From Marivita sp003149565 (GTDB lineage Bacteria; Pseudomonadota; Alphaproteobacteria; Rhodobacterales; Rhodobacteraceae): a DNA stretch of 64,000 nt. Of the stretch, positions 25,540-34,692 are shown piece by piece. The notes under the pieces are model-generated. The model was not told where the DNA came from and searched no databases. It saw only the letters and a list, made by a program, of their open reading frames with translations. The first letter of the stretch is position 1; every line of letters starts with the position of its first letter. The stretch is taken from NCBI RefSeq assembly GCF_965216415.1, contig NZ_CBDCFU010000002.1. The stretch is one strand, 5' to 3'. The position numbers were made by a program, and so were the translations under genes.

Positions 25540-26592
25540 ATGACCCATCTTTGGGTGCGCGCGGAATGCCGCGAAAATGAAGAGCGCGTGGGCTTGATGC
25601 CCGACGGTGTCGCGCAGTTGCTGGCACAAGGCATACATGTGACCGTCGAAGAAAGTGGCTCGCGGGTGATTCCCGATTCGGACTATGCAGACGTTGGTGC
25701 CGAGATCTCGAGCGAAGGCAGTTGGGTCGATGCTCCTGACGATGCGATCATTTTCGGGTTAAAGGAACTACCGGATAATGATCTTGCATTACGTCATCGA
25801 CACATCATGTTCGGACACGCGTATAAAGGGCAGCCTGCTGGGCAAAGGCTGTTGGCCCGTTTCAAAGCTGGTGGCGGGTCGCTTTACGACCTTGAATACC
25901 TTGAAGATGAGAACGGTCGCCGGGTTGCCGCTTTCGGGTATTGGGCGGGATATGCAGGCGCGGCGGTGTCGCTCTTGGCTTATGCGGCGCAACAGACTGG
26001 CGTGGATTGCCCAGCAGTTGACACCTGGCCCTCATCTGCCGCAATGCGCGAGGATGTGAAGACCGCCTTGTCTGGCGCGACACCGACCGCGCTTGTGATC
26101 GGGGCCTTGGGCCGGGTGGGCACCGGGGCGACTGATCTTTGTGAAGAACTCGGTCTCTCAGTTACAAAATGGGACATGGCGGAGACCGCAAATGGGGGCC
26201 CCTTCCCGGAAGTGCTTGATCACGATCTGTTTTTCAATTGCATACTGGCGCGACCGGGCACTCCGGTATTTGTGCCTTCGACCGCGTGTGACGCGGTGCG
26301 CGCTTTGCGGGTAATCGGCGACATTGCCTGCGATCCCGACAGTGATTTCTCTCCGATTAAGGTGTATGATCACGTGACCAGTTGGGATACCCCCGTCACA
26401 CGGGTCTGTGACGCGCCACCGCTGGATGTGATGGCAATCGACAATCTTCCCTCGCTGATGCCACGAGAGTCATCTGAAGACTTCGCTGCACAGCTTTTGC
26501 CACACCTCATGACACTTCCGGAAATCGGAAAGGGCGTCTGGGGCCGGGCGAAGACATATTTTGACGACCATATCGAAAAGGTGACGACATGA
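25540..26592 (+). CDS. Saccharopine dehydrogenase, lysine-forming type
   Basis: 350 residues starting at the ATG at 25540 with GAGGGGAACAG before it. The start HLWVRAECRENEERVGLMP and the later YDLEYLEDENGRRVAAFGYWAGYAGAA match the fungal LYS1 and alanine-dehydrogenase-like fold. A Rossmann segment reads ALVIGALGRVGTGATDLC. The enzyme interconverts saccharopine with lysine and 2-oxoglutarate. It overlaps the next gene by four bases, so both steps of the saccharopine route are made together. Confidence 0.88.
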   Translation: MTHLWVRAECRENEERVGLMPDGVAQLLAQGIHVTVEESGSRVIPDSDYADVGAEISSEGSWVDAPDDAIIFGLKELPDNDLALRHRHIMFGHAYKGQPAGQRLLARFKAGGGSLYDLEYLEDENGRRVAAFGYWAGYAGAAVSLLAYAAQQTGVDCPAVDTWPSSAAMREDVKTALSGATPTALVIGALGRVGTGATDLCEELGLSVTKWDMAETANGGPFPEVLDHDLFFNCILARPGTPVFVPSTACDAVRALRVIGDIACDPDSDFSPIKVYDHVTSWDTPVTRVCDAPPLDVMAIDNLPSLMPRESSEDFAAQLLPHLMTLPEIGKGVWGRAKTYFDDHIEKVTT

Positions 26593-27719
26593 CGGTGCAT
26601 TGGTGTGGAACAGGCCTTTCTTCAATTCCGGGTCTCCGACGGCTGATCCAGAATGGGCAATCTGTCACTGTCTGGAACCGAACTGTCGAGAAAGCGAAAG
26701 CGGCGGTCGGTGACTTGATCGACGACATCCGCGTGTTCGAGCCGGACGCCTTGGAGCATGCCGTCCAATCCGGCGATGTCGTGGTTTCGATGCTGCCCGG
26801 CGATTGGCACGTACAGTTGGCGGAGATGGCCATCGCCAACGGTGCGCATTTTGTCTCTTCGTCCTACATCGCGCCCGAAATGCGGGCTTTGGATGGGGCT
26901 GCCAAGGCGGCTGGCGTTGTCTTGGTGAACGAGGTTGGGCTTGACCCCGGAATCGACCATCTGATGGCGCATCACCTGGTGTCTGATTACCGCAAGAGCG
27001 CCGCGTATGATCCTGAAAACACGATATCTTTCAAATCTTACTGCGGCGGCGTGCCGAAGGTTGCAAACGCGTTCCGCTATAAGTTCAGCTGGGCCCCGGT
27101 GGGGGTGCTGAAGGCGTTGCGGTCGCCCTCGAAATCGATCCGTCATTTTACAGAACTGGAGGTCAAGCGACCCTGGGATGCGATTACGCGCTATGACGCT
27201 CCACTGCCACAGCCCGAAGCATTTGAAGTCTATCCAAACCGGGACAGCCTGCCATTTATGGCTGACTATCGGTTCGAGCCCAACTGGAAGGTCAAAGAGT
27301 TTGTCCGGGGTACGCTGCGCCTCAACGGATGGGCAGAAGCCTGGGGGGATATCTTTGCAGAGGTTGGCACAGCGGATGATGCACGTCTGACCGAAATGGC
27401 AAACGAGCTTTTGAAAGACAACGCTTATGCCGACGGCGAAGCGGACAGGGTTGTGCTGTGCGTTGATCTGCTGGTCGAGAAGAACGGCACCGCAGTTTGG
27501 CATAAAACCTATGTGATGGATGCTTGGGGTGACGCGCGTGGCACTGCAATGGCACGGCTGGTATCTGTCCCGGTATCGCTGGCCATCGAGGCTGTTTTGA
27601 ACCGCGAGATTGCGCCGGGTGTCACCCCTGCCCCGCATGATCCAAAACTGGTGGCACGCTGGCTCGACGAGGTGCAGACGCTGGCGCAGCATCTGATGGT
27701 GGTGGATCACCTAGCCTAG
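26589..27719 (+). CDS. Saccharopine dehydrogenase, glutamate-forming (reductase-like) type
   Basis: 376 residues of the LYS9-like family: a short N-terminal Rossmann domain (HWCGTGLSSIPGLRRL, VWNRTVEKAKAAV), VVSMLPGDWHV, NEVGLDPGIDHLMA and SYCGGVPKV. It cleaves saccharopine to glutamate and 2-aminoadipate semialdehyde. With the gene before it, it forms the plant/animal-type lysine-degrading pair as two separate bacterial proteins. The direction (catabolic or biosynthetic) is not shown by sequence; catabolism is usual in this group. It begins within the stop of the upstream gene (ATGA). Confidence 0.88.
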   Translation: MTVHWCGTGLSSIPGLRRLIQNGQSVTVWNRTVEKAKAAVGDLIDDIRVFEPDALEHAVQSGDVVVSMLPGDWHVQLAEMAIANGAHFVSSSYIAPEMRALDGAAKAAGVVLVNEVGLDPGIDHLMAHHLVSDYRKSAAYDPENTISFKSYCGGVPKVANAFRYKFSWAPVGVLKALRSPSKSIRHFTELEVKRPWDAITRYDAPLPQPEAFEVYPNRDSLPFMADYRFEPNWKVKEFVRGTLRLNGWAEAWGDIFAEVGTADDARLTEMANELLKDNAYADGEADRVVLCVDLLVEKNGTAVWHKTYVMDAWGDARGTAMARLVSVPVSLAIEAVLNREIAPGVTPAPHDPKLVARWLDEVQTLAQHLMVVDHLA

Positions 27720-27721
27720 GC

Positions 27722-27755
27722 GGCAAGGCGCTTTAAAGCACCTTGCCTGCTTTTT
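27722..27755 (+). terminator. Rho-independent terminator of the saccharopine operon
   Basis: GGCAAGG (27722-27728) pairs with CCTTGCC (27741-27747). The inner GCTTTAAAGC is also self-complementary, and TGCTTTTTC follows. It lies directly after the second saccharopine dehydrogenase stop. Confidence 0.8.
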
Positions 27756-27756
27756 C

Positions 27757-27787
27757 TGAAAAGAAGAAAGCCCGTTTGATCGGGCTT
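27757..27787 (-). terminator. Rho-independent terminator of purB
   Basis: On the minus strand AAGCCCG-ATCAAA-CGGGCTT (27787-27768) is followed by TCTTCTTTTC. The hairpin begins within the purB stop codon. It faces the terminator of the saccharopine operon. Confidence 0.75.
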
Positions 27788-29090
27788 ACTCGCCAAATAC
27801 CCGCGCGAAGATCGTATCCACATGCTTGGTGTGGTAACCGAGGTCAAACTTTTCCTCGATCTGGTCACGGCTAAGCGCGGCCACAACATCCGGGTCGTTC
27901 AGAAGCTCTTCTTTGAAATCCGTCCGATGTTCCCAGACCTTCAGCGCATTGCGCTGAACGTAACTGTAGGCGTCTTCACGGCTGACGCCGGCTTGTGTAA
28001 GCGCCAGAAGAACCCGTTGCGACATCACCAACCCCGGGAATTTATTCATGTTTTCCATCATGTTTTCAGGGAAGATCAGCATCTTGTCGATCACGCCGGT
28101 CAGACGGGACAGCGCGAAATCTAGGGTGATCGTCGCATCCGGCCCAATCATCCGTTCGACCGAGCTGTGGGAAATATCGCGCTCGTGCCAGAGGGCCACG
28201 TTCTCCATGGCGGGGATCACGGCGGACCGCACCATGCGCGCGAGCCCGGTCAGGTTCTCGGTCAGCACCGGGTTCTTCTTGTGCGGCATTGCCGATGAGC
28301 CTTTCTGGCCCATTGAGAAGAACTCAGCCCCTTCCAGAACTTCGGTCCGCTGCATATGGCGGATTTCGATTGCGATGTTCTCGATGCTGCTGGCAATCAC
28401 GCCGAGTGTGGCAAAGAAAGCTGCATGACGGTCACGGGGAATGACCTGAGTGCTGATCGGCTCTGGCACGAGGCCCATCTTGTCGCACACATGCTCTTCG
28501 ACGCGCGGGTCAATATTGGCGAAGGTGCCGACGGCGCCGGAAATGGCACCGGTGGCAATCTCGGCACGTGCGTCGCGCATACGGCTCAGGTTGCGATCCA
28601 TTTCCGCGTAGAAGCGCGCAAACGTCAGGCCCATTGTGGTCGGCTCCGCATGAATGCCATGCGACCGGCCGATGCGCACGGTGTCCTTGTGCTCGTAAGC
28701 GCGGCGCTTCAGCGCGCCGAGCAGGTCCTCAAGATCCGCGATCAGAATGTCAGATGCCCGCACCAGCTGCACATTGAGCGTCGTGTCCAGCACATCGGAA
28801 CTCGTCATGCCCTGATGGACAAAGCGCGCTTCTTCAGAGCCCACATGTTCGGCGAGGTGGGTCAGAAACGCGATGACATCGTGTTTGGTGACCGCTTCGA
28901 TTTCATCGATGCGTGCAACATCGAACTCCACGTCTTTCGCCTTCCACACAGCTTCGGCGTTTTCGCGCGGTATGACCCCAAGGTCCGCCATAGCATCGCA
29001 GGCATGAGCCTCAATCTCGAACCAGATGCGGAACTTTGTGGCAGGTTCCCAGATCGACACCATTTCGGGACGGGAATAACGGGGGATCAT
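27786..29090 (-). CDS. purB: Adenylosuccinate lyase
   Basis: Starting at the ATG at 29090 (MIPRYSRPEMVSIWEPATKF) the protein has 434 residues. The fumarase/aspartase signature GSSAMPHKKNP is present, along with TSSDVLDT and the active-site region GRSHGIHAEPTT. It releases fumarate in purine synthesis (SAICAR to AICAR, and adenylosuccinate to AMP). It is not next to purCSQ but about 3.7 kb away. Confidence 0.96.
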   Translation of the reverse strand: MIPRYSRPEMVSIWEPATKFRIWFEIEAHACDAMADLGVIPRENAEAVWKAKDVEFDVARIDEIEAVTKHDVIAFLTHLAEHVGSEEARFVHQGMTSSDVLDTTLNVQLVRASDILIADLEDLLGALKRRAYEHKDTVRIGRSHGIHAEPTTMGLTFARFYAEMDRNLSRMRDARAEIATGAISGAVGTFANIDPRVEEHVCDKMGLVPEPISTQVIPRDRHAAFFATLGVIASSIENIAIEIRHMQRTEVLEGAEFFSMGQKGSSAMPHKKNPVLTENLTGLARMVRSAVIPAMENVALWHERDISHSSVERMIGPDATITLDFALSRLTGVIDKMLIFPENMMENMNKFPGLVMSQRVLLALTQAGVSREDAYSYVQRNALKVWEHRTDFKEELLNDPDVVAALSRDQIEEKFDLGYHTKHVDTIFARVFGE

Positions 29091-29221
29091 GGATGCGATC
29101 CTTTCATCGGTTGGCTTGCGGAATTTTGTCGCTCTCCTAGACTGCCCGCCGATGCACGACAAGAGAGGCCAACCGGAATGAGACGCTTTACCCTGACCGG
29201 CAATAGGTTTTTGGCGGTCTG

Positions 29222-29656
29222 ATGTCGAGATCCGGGCCGTTTTTGCAGAATTTTATCGGGCTCTGGTCGGTATCCCGCGTGATATCCGATCATTTTTCAG
29301 CGTCGACGGGTACGTTTCACGGGACCGCGTGTTTTACCGCTGCAAAACATGGTCTGGCCTATATCGAAACGGGGAAGCTTCAGCTTGCCGGGCAGCCCCC
29401 CTTTCATGCGGAACGGCGGTATCACTGGCATCAGGATGAAAACGGCTTGCATGTCAGCTTTGACGATGGACGGCCTTTCCACAGCTTTGATCCAGATAAC
29501 CCCGAGGCGTCACATTGGTGCGATCCGGATACCTATGAGGTAACCTATGAGTTCGACGATTGGCCGCATTGGCGCACGATTTGGAACGTTTCGGGACCGC
29601 GTAAAGCCTATCAAATGATCACCGAATATGCTCCCATGCGGAACGAAGGCGGGTAA
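29222..29656 (+). CDS. DUF6314 family protein
   Basis: 144 residues, with GTFHGTACFTA, AERRYHWHQDENGLHVSFDD and HWCDPDTYEVTYEF followed by WRTIWNVSGPRKAYQM. This is the pattern of DUF6314, a small beta-rich domain with lipocalin-like topology and no known function. The start is the ATG at 29222; the upstream ribosome site is weak. It reads away from purB. Confidence 0.75.
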   Translation: MSRSGPFLQNFIGLWSVSRVISDHFSASTGTFHGTACFTAAKHGLAYIETGKLQLAGQPPFHAERRYHWHQDENGLHVSFDDGRPFHSFDPDNPEASHWCDPDTYEVTYEFDDWPHWRTIWNVSGPRKAYQMITEYAPMRNEGG

Positions 29657-29715
29657 TTTTTGCCAAATTCGGATCTCGTGCTACCGTTGACGCACCCAAA
29701 ACAGGAGACAGACTG

Positions 29716-29874
29716 ATGACCATCAAGACACTTCTGACCACCGCTGCGCTGACACTTGCGTCTGCCACGGCAAGCTTTGCGGCCTGCTCGGGCCACGAAG
29801 AGGCGTCGATGACATGCGCATCTGGCACGGAGTATGACGCGGAAACCAACACTTGCAAAGTTGTCAGCGGCTGA
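29716..29874 (+). CDS. Small exported cysteine-containing protein
   Basis: A 52-residue protein starting at the ATG at 29716 with CAGGAGACAGACTG upstream. Residues 1-23 are a signal peptide (IKTLLTTAALTLASATASFA, predicted cleavage before ACSGH). The mature part of about 29 residues has three Cys in ACSGHEEASMTC and NTCKVV. Similar small periplasmic proteins are common in roseobacters; function unknown. It is followed by a strong terminator. Confidence 0.75.
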   Translation: MTIKTLLTTAALTLASATASFAACSGHEEASMTCASGTEYDAETNTCKVVSG

Positions 29875-29899
29875 CTGCCAATAAGACGACTTTGGTGAG

Positions 29900-29926
29900 G
29901 ACGGCCGTATCGGCCGTCTTTTTTTT
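29900..29926 (+). terminator. Strong rho-independent terminator
   Basis: Stem GACGGCCG (29900-29907), loop TAT, stem CGGCCGTC (29911-29918), then eight T residues. It ends the transcript of the small exported protein. Confidence 0.92.
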
Positions 29927-30020
29927 GCCCGGCCCATGCTGCATCGCACATTCACACATATGATGACGCTTTCTTAACCCGTCAGGTCTAATCCCAAAGC
30001 ACCACGACGGAGATAGCGCC

Positions 30021-31085
30021 ATGACGCAATTAACCACGCTCGCCACACATGCCGCGGCTTCTCCGCCAGCCGTTCCAAGGCCACATCTGTCTCGTCGGGC
30101 CAAGGCAGCGATCATTGTGCAATTTATTCTGAAGGAAGGCGCCGATGTGCCCCTAACTGCGCTGCCTGAAGACCTGCAAATTCAGCTGACACAGCTTTTG
30201 GGCGAGATGCGCTATATAGATCGTGGCACGATGCAAACGGTAATTGCCGAATTCGCCGACGAATTAGACGGCGTTGGCTTGTCCTTTCCGGGTGACATCG
30301 CGGGAGCTTTATCGGCGCTTGATGGCAAAATCAGTGCACAATCCGCCGCCCGCTTGCGAAAAGAGGCGGGGGTTCGGCAGATCGGTGACCCTTGGCAACG
30401 TCTTGCTGCCCTACCCCTCGCGCGACTGCAGGAATTCGTGACGCTTGAGTCGCTCCAGATTGCTGCGGTCTTGGTTTCCAAACTCGACGTCTCGAAAGCC
30501 GCCGAGTTGCTGAGCAGTTTGCCGGGCGATGTCGCAAGACGGGTCACCTATGCCATGTCTATGACGGATGCAGTGACCCCGGACGCTGTGGAAAGGATCG
30601 GTCTCAGCCTTGCCGCGCAGTTGGACGCGGAGCCGCCCAAGGCGTTCAACGGTGAGCCCTCTGAACGGGTTGGCGCCATTCTGAACTTTTCCCGCGCGAG
30701 CACACGCGATGATCTGCTCACGTCGCTTGACCAAGACGATAAAGGATTTGCGGAACAGGTGCGGAAGTCCATCTTCACCTTCGCACATATTCCTGCACGG
30801 ATGGACCCAATCGATGCGCCCAAGATCACGCGCGATGTCGATCAAGATACGCTTGCAACAGCAATCTCCGGTGCCACAGCAGAAGCTGACATCAAGAGTG
30901 TAGATTTCATTTTATCAAACATATCCAAACGTATGTCAGACAATCTTAAAGAAATGTCTGAAGACCTGAACGCCGTTTCTCCAAAACAGGCAGAAGCAGC
31001 GATGGCAAAAATTGTCAGCGCTATTCGTGACCTTGCCGACAATGGCGAGATCACTCTGCAAACACCATTGAACCCCGATGATTAG
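30021..31085 (+). CDS. fliG: Flagellar motor switch protein FliG-like
   Basis: 354 residues starting at the ATG at 30021 after GGAGATAGCGCC. FliG features are visible: the N-terminal SRRAKAAIIVQFILKEG, the middle domain, and the C-terminal charged helix region ILSNISKRMSDNLKEMSEDL with AKIVSAIRDLADNGEI. FliG forms the C ring with FliM and FliN and receives torque from the stator. No other flagellar gene is in the window, so this copy stands apart from a flagellar cluster. Its stop overlaps that of the convergent ABC ATPase. Confidence 0.82.
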   Translation: MTQLTTLATHAAASPPAVPRPHLSRRAKAAIIVQFILKEGADVPLTALPEDLQIQLTQLLGEMRYIDRGTMQTVIAEFADELDGVGLSFPGDIAGALSALDGKISAQSAARLRKEAGVRQIGDPWQRLAALPLARLQEFVTLESLQIAAVLVSKLDVSKAAELLSSLPGDVARRVTYAMSMTDAVTPDAVERIGLSLAAQLDAEPPKAFNGEPSERVGAILNFSRASTRDDLLTSLDQDDKGFAEQVRKSIFTFAHIPARMDPIDAPKITRDVDQDTLATAISGATAEADIKSVDFILSNISKRMSDNLKEMSEDLNAVSPKQAEAAMAKIVSAIRDLADNGEITLQTPLNPDD

Positions 31086-32185
31086 GTCTTGATCACTGAT
31101 CCGCTGGCTTTGCGAAATACAAAGCAGCGGTCTCTGCGGATGGTCAGCCACATCACAGTTCCGGGTTTGGGAAGAAACACGTTTGGCACAGTCGCGCGGA
31201 TCAGGCTTTGATCGTGATCCATACGGAACTCAACGAGGCTTTCCGAACCCATGAACCGCGCCCGCTCGACCACCCCGCGTGCAGGCGCGCCAGCCAGAGG
31301 CGTTGGGTTTGGCCCTTTGCCGTGCCGGTCAAAGTCGATTCCGACATGCTGGGGTCGGAAGACAATCTCAACCGCTTCACCGTCCGGCACGCCTGGGGCG
31401 AGAAACTGTCCAAACGGCGTATCAGTCAGCGCCCCCCGAACAGTACCGGTCAGCAGATTGATGTCTGAGAAAAACGCGACGGCCGCTTTATCTGCGGGCG
31501 CGTTATAGATGTTGTACGGCGCACCGCGCTGCACAATCTTGCCGTCGCGCATCAGAGCGATTTCATCGGCCATGCGCATCGCCTCTTCCGGTTCGTGCGT
31601 GACCAGCAAGACAGATGTTCCCTCCTCCTTAAGCAGCGCCAGCGTTTCATCGCGAATGCCGTCACGCAGACGGTTGTCCAGACCCGAGAAAGGCTCGTCC
31701 ATGAGCATGATCGACGGACGCGGCGCGATCGCCCGGGCCAAAGCGACACGCTGCTGCTCTCCCCCGGAAAGCTGATGGGGGTATTCGTTTATGTAGTGCG
31801 CAAGACCAACGCGTTCGAGCAACTCACCCACACGCGGCAGCTTGTCTTTGCGCGATCCCTTGAGGCCAAAGCCCACATTATCGCCCACCGTCAAGTGTGG
31901 AAAAAGCGCAAAGTCTTGAAAAATGAGACCGATAGACCGGCGTTCTGGCGGCACACGATAGACCGTATCGCAGATCAGGTGGCCGTCCACATAGATCGAG
32001 CCGCTGGTCTGCGTATCCACGCCTGAGATGATCCGAAGCGTGGTGGACTTGCCGCAACCTGAAGGCCCAAGAAGACAGGTCACATGACCGGGCTGGATCG
32101 CCAGAGAAACGTCGTCCACCACGCGCTTGCCGTCATAGTCGCGCACGATATTGCGTATCTCGAGCCGGGGATGGGTGCCGGTCAC
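31082..32185 (-). CDS. ABC transporter ATP-binding protein, FbpC/PotA-like
   Basis: 367 residues with Walker A GPSGCGKST, Q loop FQDFALFPH, signature LSGGEQQRVALARAIA, Walker B SIMLMDEPFSGLD and switch His in LLVTHEPEEA. A C-terminal TOBE-type regulatory domain follows (VEIVFRPQHVGI). It belongs to the group energising iron(III), spermidine or similar importers. No permease or binding protein is adjacent, so the substrate is open; an iron(III) importer is the closest resemblance. Confidence 0.88.
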   Translation of the reverse strand: MTGTHPRLEIRNIVRDYDGKRVVDDVSLAIQPGHVTCLLGPSGCGKSTTLRIISGVDTQTSGSIYVDGHLICDTVYRVPPERRSIGLIFQDFALFPHLTVGDNVGFGLKGSRKDKLPRVGELLERVGLAHYINEYPHQLSGGEQQRVALARAIAPRPSIMLMDEPFSGLDNRLRDGIRDETLALLKEEGTSVLLVTHEPEEAMRMADEIALMRDGKIVQRGAPYNIYNAPADKAAVAFFSDINLLTGTVRGALTDTPFGQFLAPGVPDGEAVEIVFRPQHVGIDFDRHGKGPNPTPLAGAPARGVVERARFMGSESLVEFRMDHDQSLIRATVPNVFLPKPGTVMWLTIRRDRCFVFRKASGSVIKT

Positions 32186-32265
32186 TGCTGCCTCATCAGT
32201 TTTCCGAGTAAAAGTATCGGATTAGCTCATGTCAGGTAGCAGCCAGACTGCACAACGGCAACCCC

Positions 32266-33531
32266 TCAGGATCGAGTCGTACCATCTCCGACAACGATGT
32301 ATTTGAAGCTCGTCAGTTGTTCCGCTCCAACCGGGCCACGCGCATGCATTTTTCCGGTTGCGATACCGATCTCGGCCCCCATACCAAACTCGCCACCATC
32401 CGCGAATTGGGTCGACGCGTTGCGCATCAGGATCGCACTGTCGATCCGTTCAAAGAAGGTCTCGGCGGCAGCGTCGTCTTCTGTCAGAATACAATCTGTA
32501 TGGTTCGAACTGTAGGTGTTGATGTGCTCGATCGCAGCATCGAGATCGTCAACCACTTTGGCCGCGATGATGCTGTCGAGGTACTCACACCCCCAATCAG
32601 CATCGCTGGCTGCCACGCTCCCTTCGATGGCACGCAGCGTTTCATCCGCCCGCACTTCGACACCCGCCTTGAGCAGGGCCTTGATGACGCCCTGCCCGAT
32701 TGTGTCGACCACATCCTTGTGGATCAGCAGGCACTCTGCAGCGCCGCAAATGCCTGTACGACGGGTCTTGGCATTCAGGATCACATTTAGAGATTTGACG
32801 GGGTCCGCATCCTTGTCGACATAGATGTGCACAATCCCTTCGAGATGCGCGAAGACAGGAACTCGCGCTTCCCTCTGAACCAGGCCAACCAGACCTTTGC
32901 CGCCACGCGGTACGATGACATCAATGAAATCCGTCATGGTGAGCATTTCACTGACCGCCGCGCGGTCGCGGGTCGGAACAAGTTGAATCGAGTCCGAAGG
33001 CAAGCCCGCCTTGACCACGCCATCTACCAGACATTCGTGGATCGCGCCGGAAGAGTGGAAGCTTTCGGAACCACCACGGAGGATCACCGCGTTCCCAGCC
33101 TTGAGGCACAGTGCACCGGCATCTGCTGTGACGTTGGGGCGGGACTCATAGATCACGCCGACCACACCTAGGGGCGTCCGGACCCGTTTGATGTGAAGAC
33201 CCGAGGGGCGATCCCACTCGGTCATCACCGCGCCCACCGGATCCGTCTGTTCAGCAACCGCGCGCAACCCATCGACGATGCTGCGAACGCGGTCCTCATT
33301 CAGAAGGAGCCGGTCCATCATAGCGTCGCTGAGGCCTTTTTCGCGGCCGTATTCGAGATCCTTCGCATTGGCCTCGATAATTGCAGCGCGGTTTGCCCAG
33401 ACGGCATCCGCCGCGCCGATCAGCGCCGCCCGTTTCCGCTCAGCAGACGCAAACGCCAGTTCCCGGGCGGCGGCCTTGGCGCGCACACCGATGTCATGCA
33501 TGAGAGCGGGAATGTCTGTCAGGTCTTTCAT
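32266..33531 (-). CDS. proA: Gamma-glutamyl phosphate reductase
   Basis: 421 residues. Aldehyde-dehydrogenase-fold signature with catalytic Cys in KTRRTGICGAAECLLIH, the VIYESRPNVTADAGALCLK segment and EFGMGAEIGIATGKMHARGPVG near the C-terminus. It reduces glutamyl-5-phosphate to the semialdehyde in proline synthesis. Downstream of proB (54-base gap) in the operon obgE-proB-proA. Confidence 0.96.
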   Translation of the reverse strand: MKDLTDIPALMHDIGVRAKAAARELAFASAERKRAALIGAADAVWANRAAIIEANAKDLEYGREKGLSDAMMDRLLLNEDRVRSIVDGLRAVAEQTDPVGAVMTEWDRPSGLHIKRVRTPLGVVGVIYESRPNVTADAGALCLKAGNAVILRGGSESFHSSGAIHECLVDGVVKAGLPSDSIQLVPTRDRAAVSEMLTMTDFIDVIVPRGGKGLVGLVQREARVPVFAHLEGIVHIYVDKDADPVKSLNVILNAKTRRTGICGAAECLLIHKDVVDTIGQGVIKALLKAGVEVRADETLRAIEGSVAASDADWGCEYLDSIIAAKVVDDLDAAIEHINTYSSNHTDCILTEDDAAAETFFERIDSAILMRNASTQFADGGEFGMGAEIGIATGKMHARGPVGAEQLTSFKYIVVGDGTTRS

Positions 33532-33561
33532 CGGTACAGCCTTTTCAGAAGTCGGAAGTGC

Positions 33562-33581
33562 ATATTTTTGAAAAGAAGAAG
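33562..33581 (+). repeat. Recurrent ATATTTTTGAAAAGAAGAAG motif
   Basis: Lies in the short proB-proA gap, reading opposite to those genes. It matches the motif at 25451-25470 in 17 or more of 20 positions. Confidence 0.3.
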
Positions 33582-33585
33582 CAGA

Positions 33586-34692
33586 TCAGATCGCCATATC
33601 GTCGCGGTGTATTACCACGGCGCGGCCTGGATAGCCTAGAATTTCCTCGATTTCGGCGGAGTTGTGGCCTTTGATCGCCTGCGCTTCGGCCGCGGTATAG
33701 CGGCTGAGCCCCATGCCCAGTTCGCGCCCCGTCGCGTCCTTGATCGTCACCGGGTCGCCCCGGCCAAAAACACCGTTCACCGCCACAATGCCCGGTGGAA
33801 GCAGAGATCTGCCGCGCTGAAGCGCGTGTGCAGCCCCGTCATCTACCGTCAAGGCGCCGTGAGGTTTCATTGCCAGAATCCAGCGTTTGCGCGCAGCATG
33901 CGGGTCTAGCTGGGGTGTGAACCATGTGGCACGCGCGCCGTCCTCGAGCGCCTTGAGAGGATGAAGGCGTGAGCCTTCGGTGATCGCCATCGCACAACCA
34001 GACGCCGTGGCCGTCTTGGCAGCCATAAGTTTGGTCTTCATACCGCCTTTTGACAGGCCAGAGCCAGCATCGCCCGCCATCGCCTCGATTTCGGGCGTGA
34101 TGACGTCAATGACAGGGAAGAACTCTGCAGTCGGATCAATATGCGGATTGGCGCTGTAAAAGCCGTCCACGTCCGACAGCAGAACCAATTGATCGGCGCC
34201 AACCGTCGCCGCCACCTGTGCGGCAAGGCGATCATTGTCGCCGTAGCGGATTTCGTCTGTGGCGACAGTGTCGTTCTCGTTGACGATGGGTATGACGCCA
34301 AAGCCGATCAGCGTCTCTAGAGTCGCACGGCTGTTCAGATAGCGTCGACGGTCAGCGCTGTCTTCCAATGTCACGAGCACCTGCGCGGTGGTCAATCCAT
34401 GAGGATCCAAAGCCTCTTCATACGCGCGGGCAAGTCGGATTTGCCCCACTGCCGCTGCGGCCTGCGACTGTTCGAGCGGCAAAACCGTGGGCGGAAGGCC
34501 CAAGACGCCACGCCCCAGCGCAATGGACCCGGAGGAAACAAGAATGACATCAGAGCCTCGCGCCTTGATCCCCGCGACGTCATCGGCCAGCGACAAGAGC
34601 CAGTCGCGGCGCAACGAGCCATTGGATTTGTCGACCAGAAGCGCCGATCCGATTTTCACAACCAGCCGGCGCGCATCGCCTAGGGTTGCCAC
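33586..34692 (-). CDS. proB: Glutamate 5-kinase
   Basis: 368 residues starting with a GTG at 34692 (ATLGDARRLVVKIGSALLVD) that overlaps the obgE stop by 13 bases. The amino-acid kinase domain shows VSSGSIALGRG, NENDTVATDEIRYGDNDRL and GGMKTKLMAAKTAT. A PUA domain follows from about residue 280. It phosphorylates glutamate in the first step of proline synthesis; feedback inhibition by proline is usual for the family. Confidence 0.96.
   Translation of the reverse strand: MATLGDARRLVVKIGSALLVDKSNGSLRRDWLLSLADDVAGIKARGSDVILVSSGSIALGRGVLGLPPTVLPLEQSQAAAAVGQIRLARAYEEALDPHGLTTAQVLVTLEDSADRRRYLNSRATLETLIGFGVIPIVNENDTVATDEIRYGDNDRLAAQVAATVGADQLVLLSDVDGFYSANPHIDPTAEFFPVIDVITPEIEAMAGDAGSGLSKGGMKTKLMAAKTATASGCAMAITEGSRLHPLKALEDGARATWFTPQLDPHAARKRWILAMKPHGALTVDDGAAHALQRGRSLLPPGIVAVNGVFGRGDPVTIKDATGRELGMGLSRYTAAEAQAIKGHNSAEIEEILGYPGRAVVIHRDDMAI

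Noticed and set aside
26622..27710. Long minus-strand open frame opposite the second saccharopine dehydrogenase
   Set aside because: Composition rich in His, Arg and Gln without domains; the plus-strand gene is clear and coupled to its neighbour.
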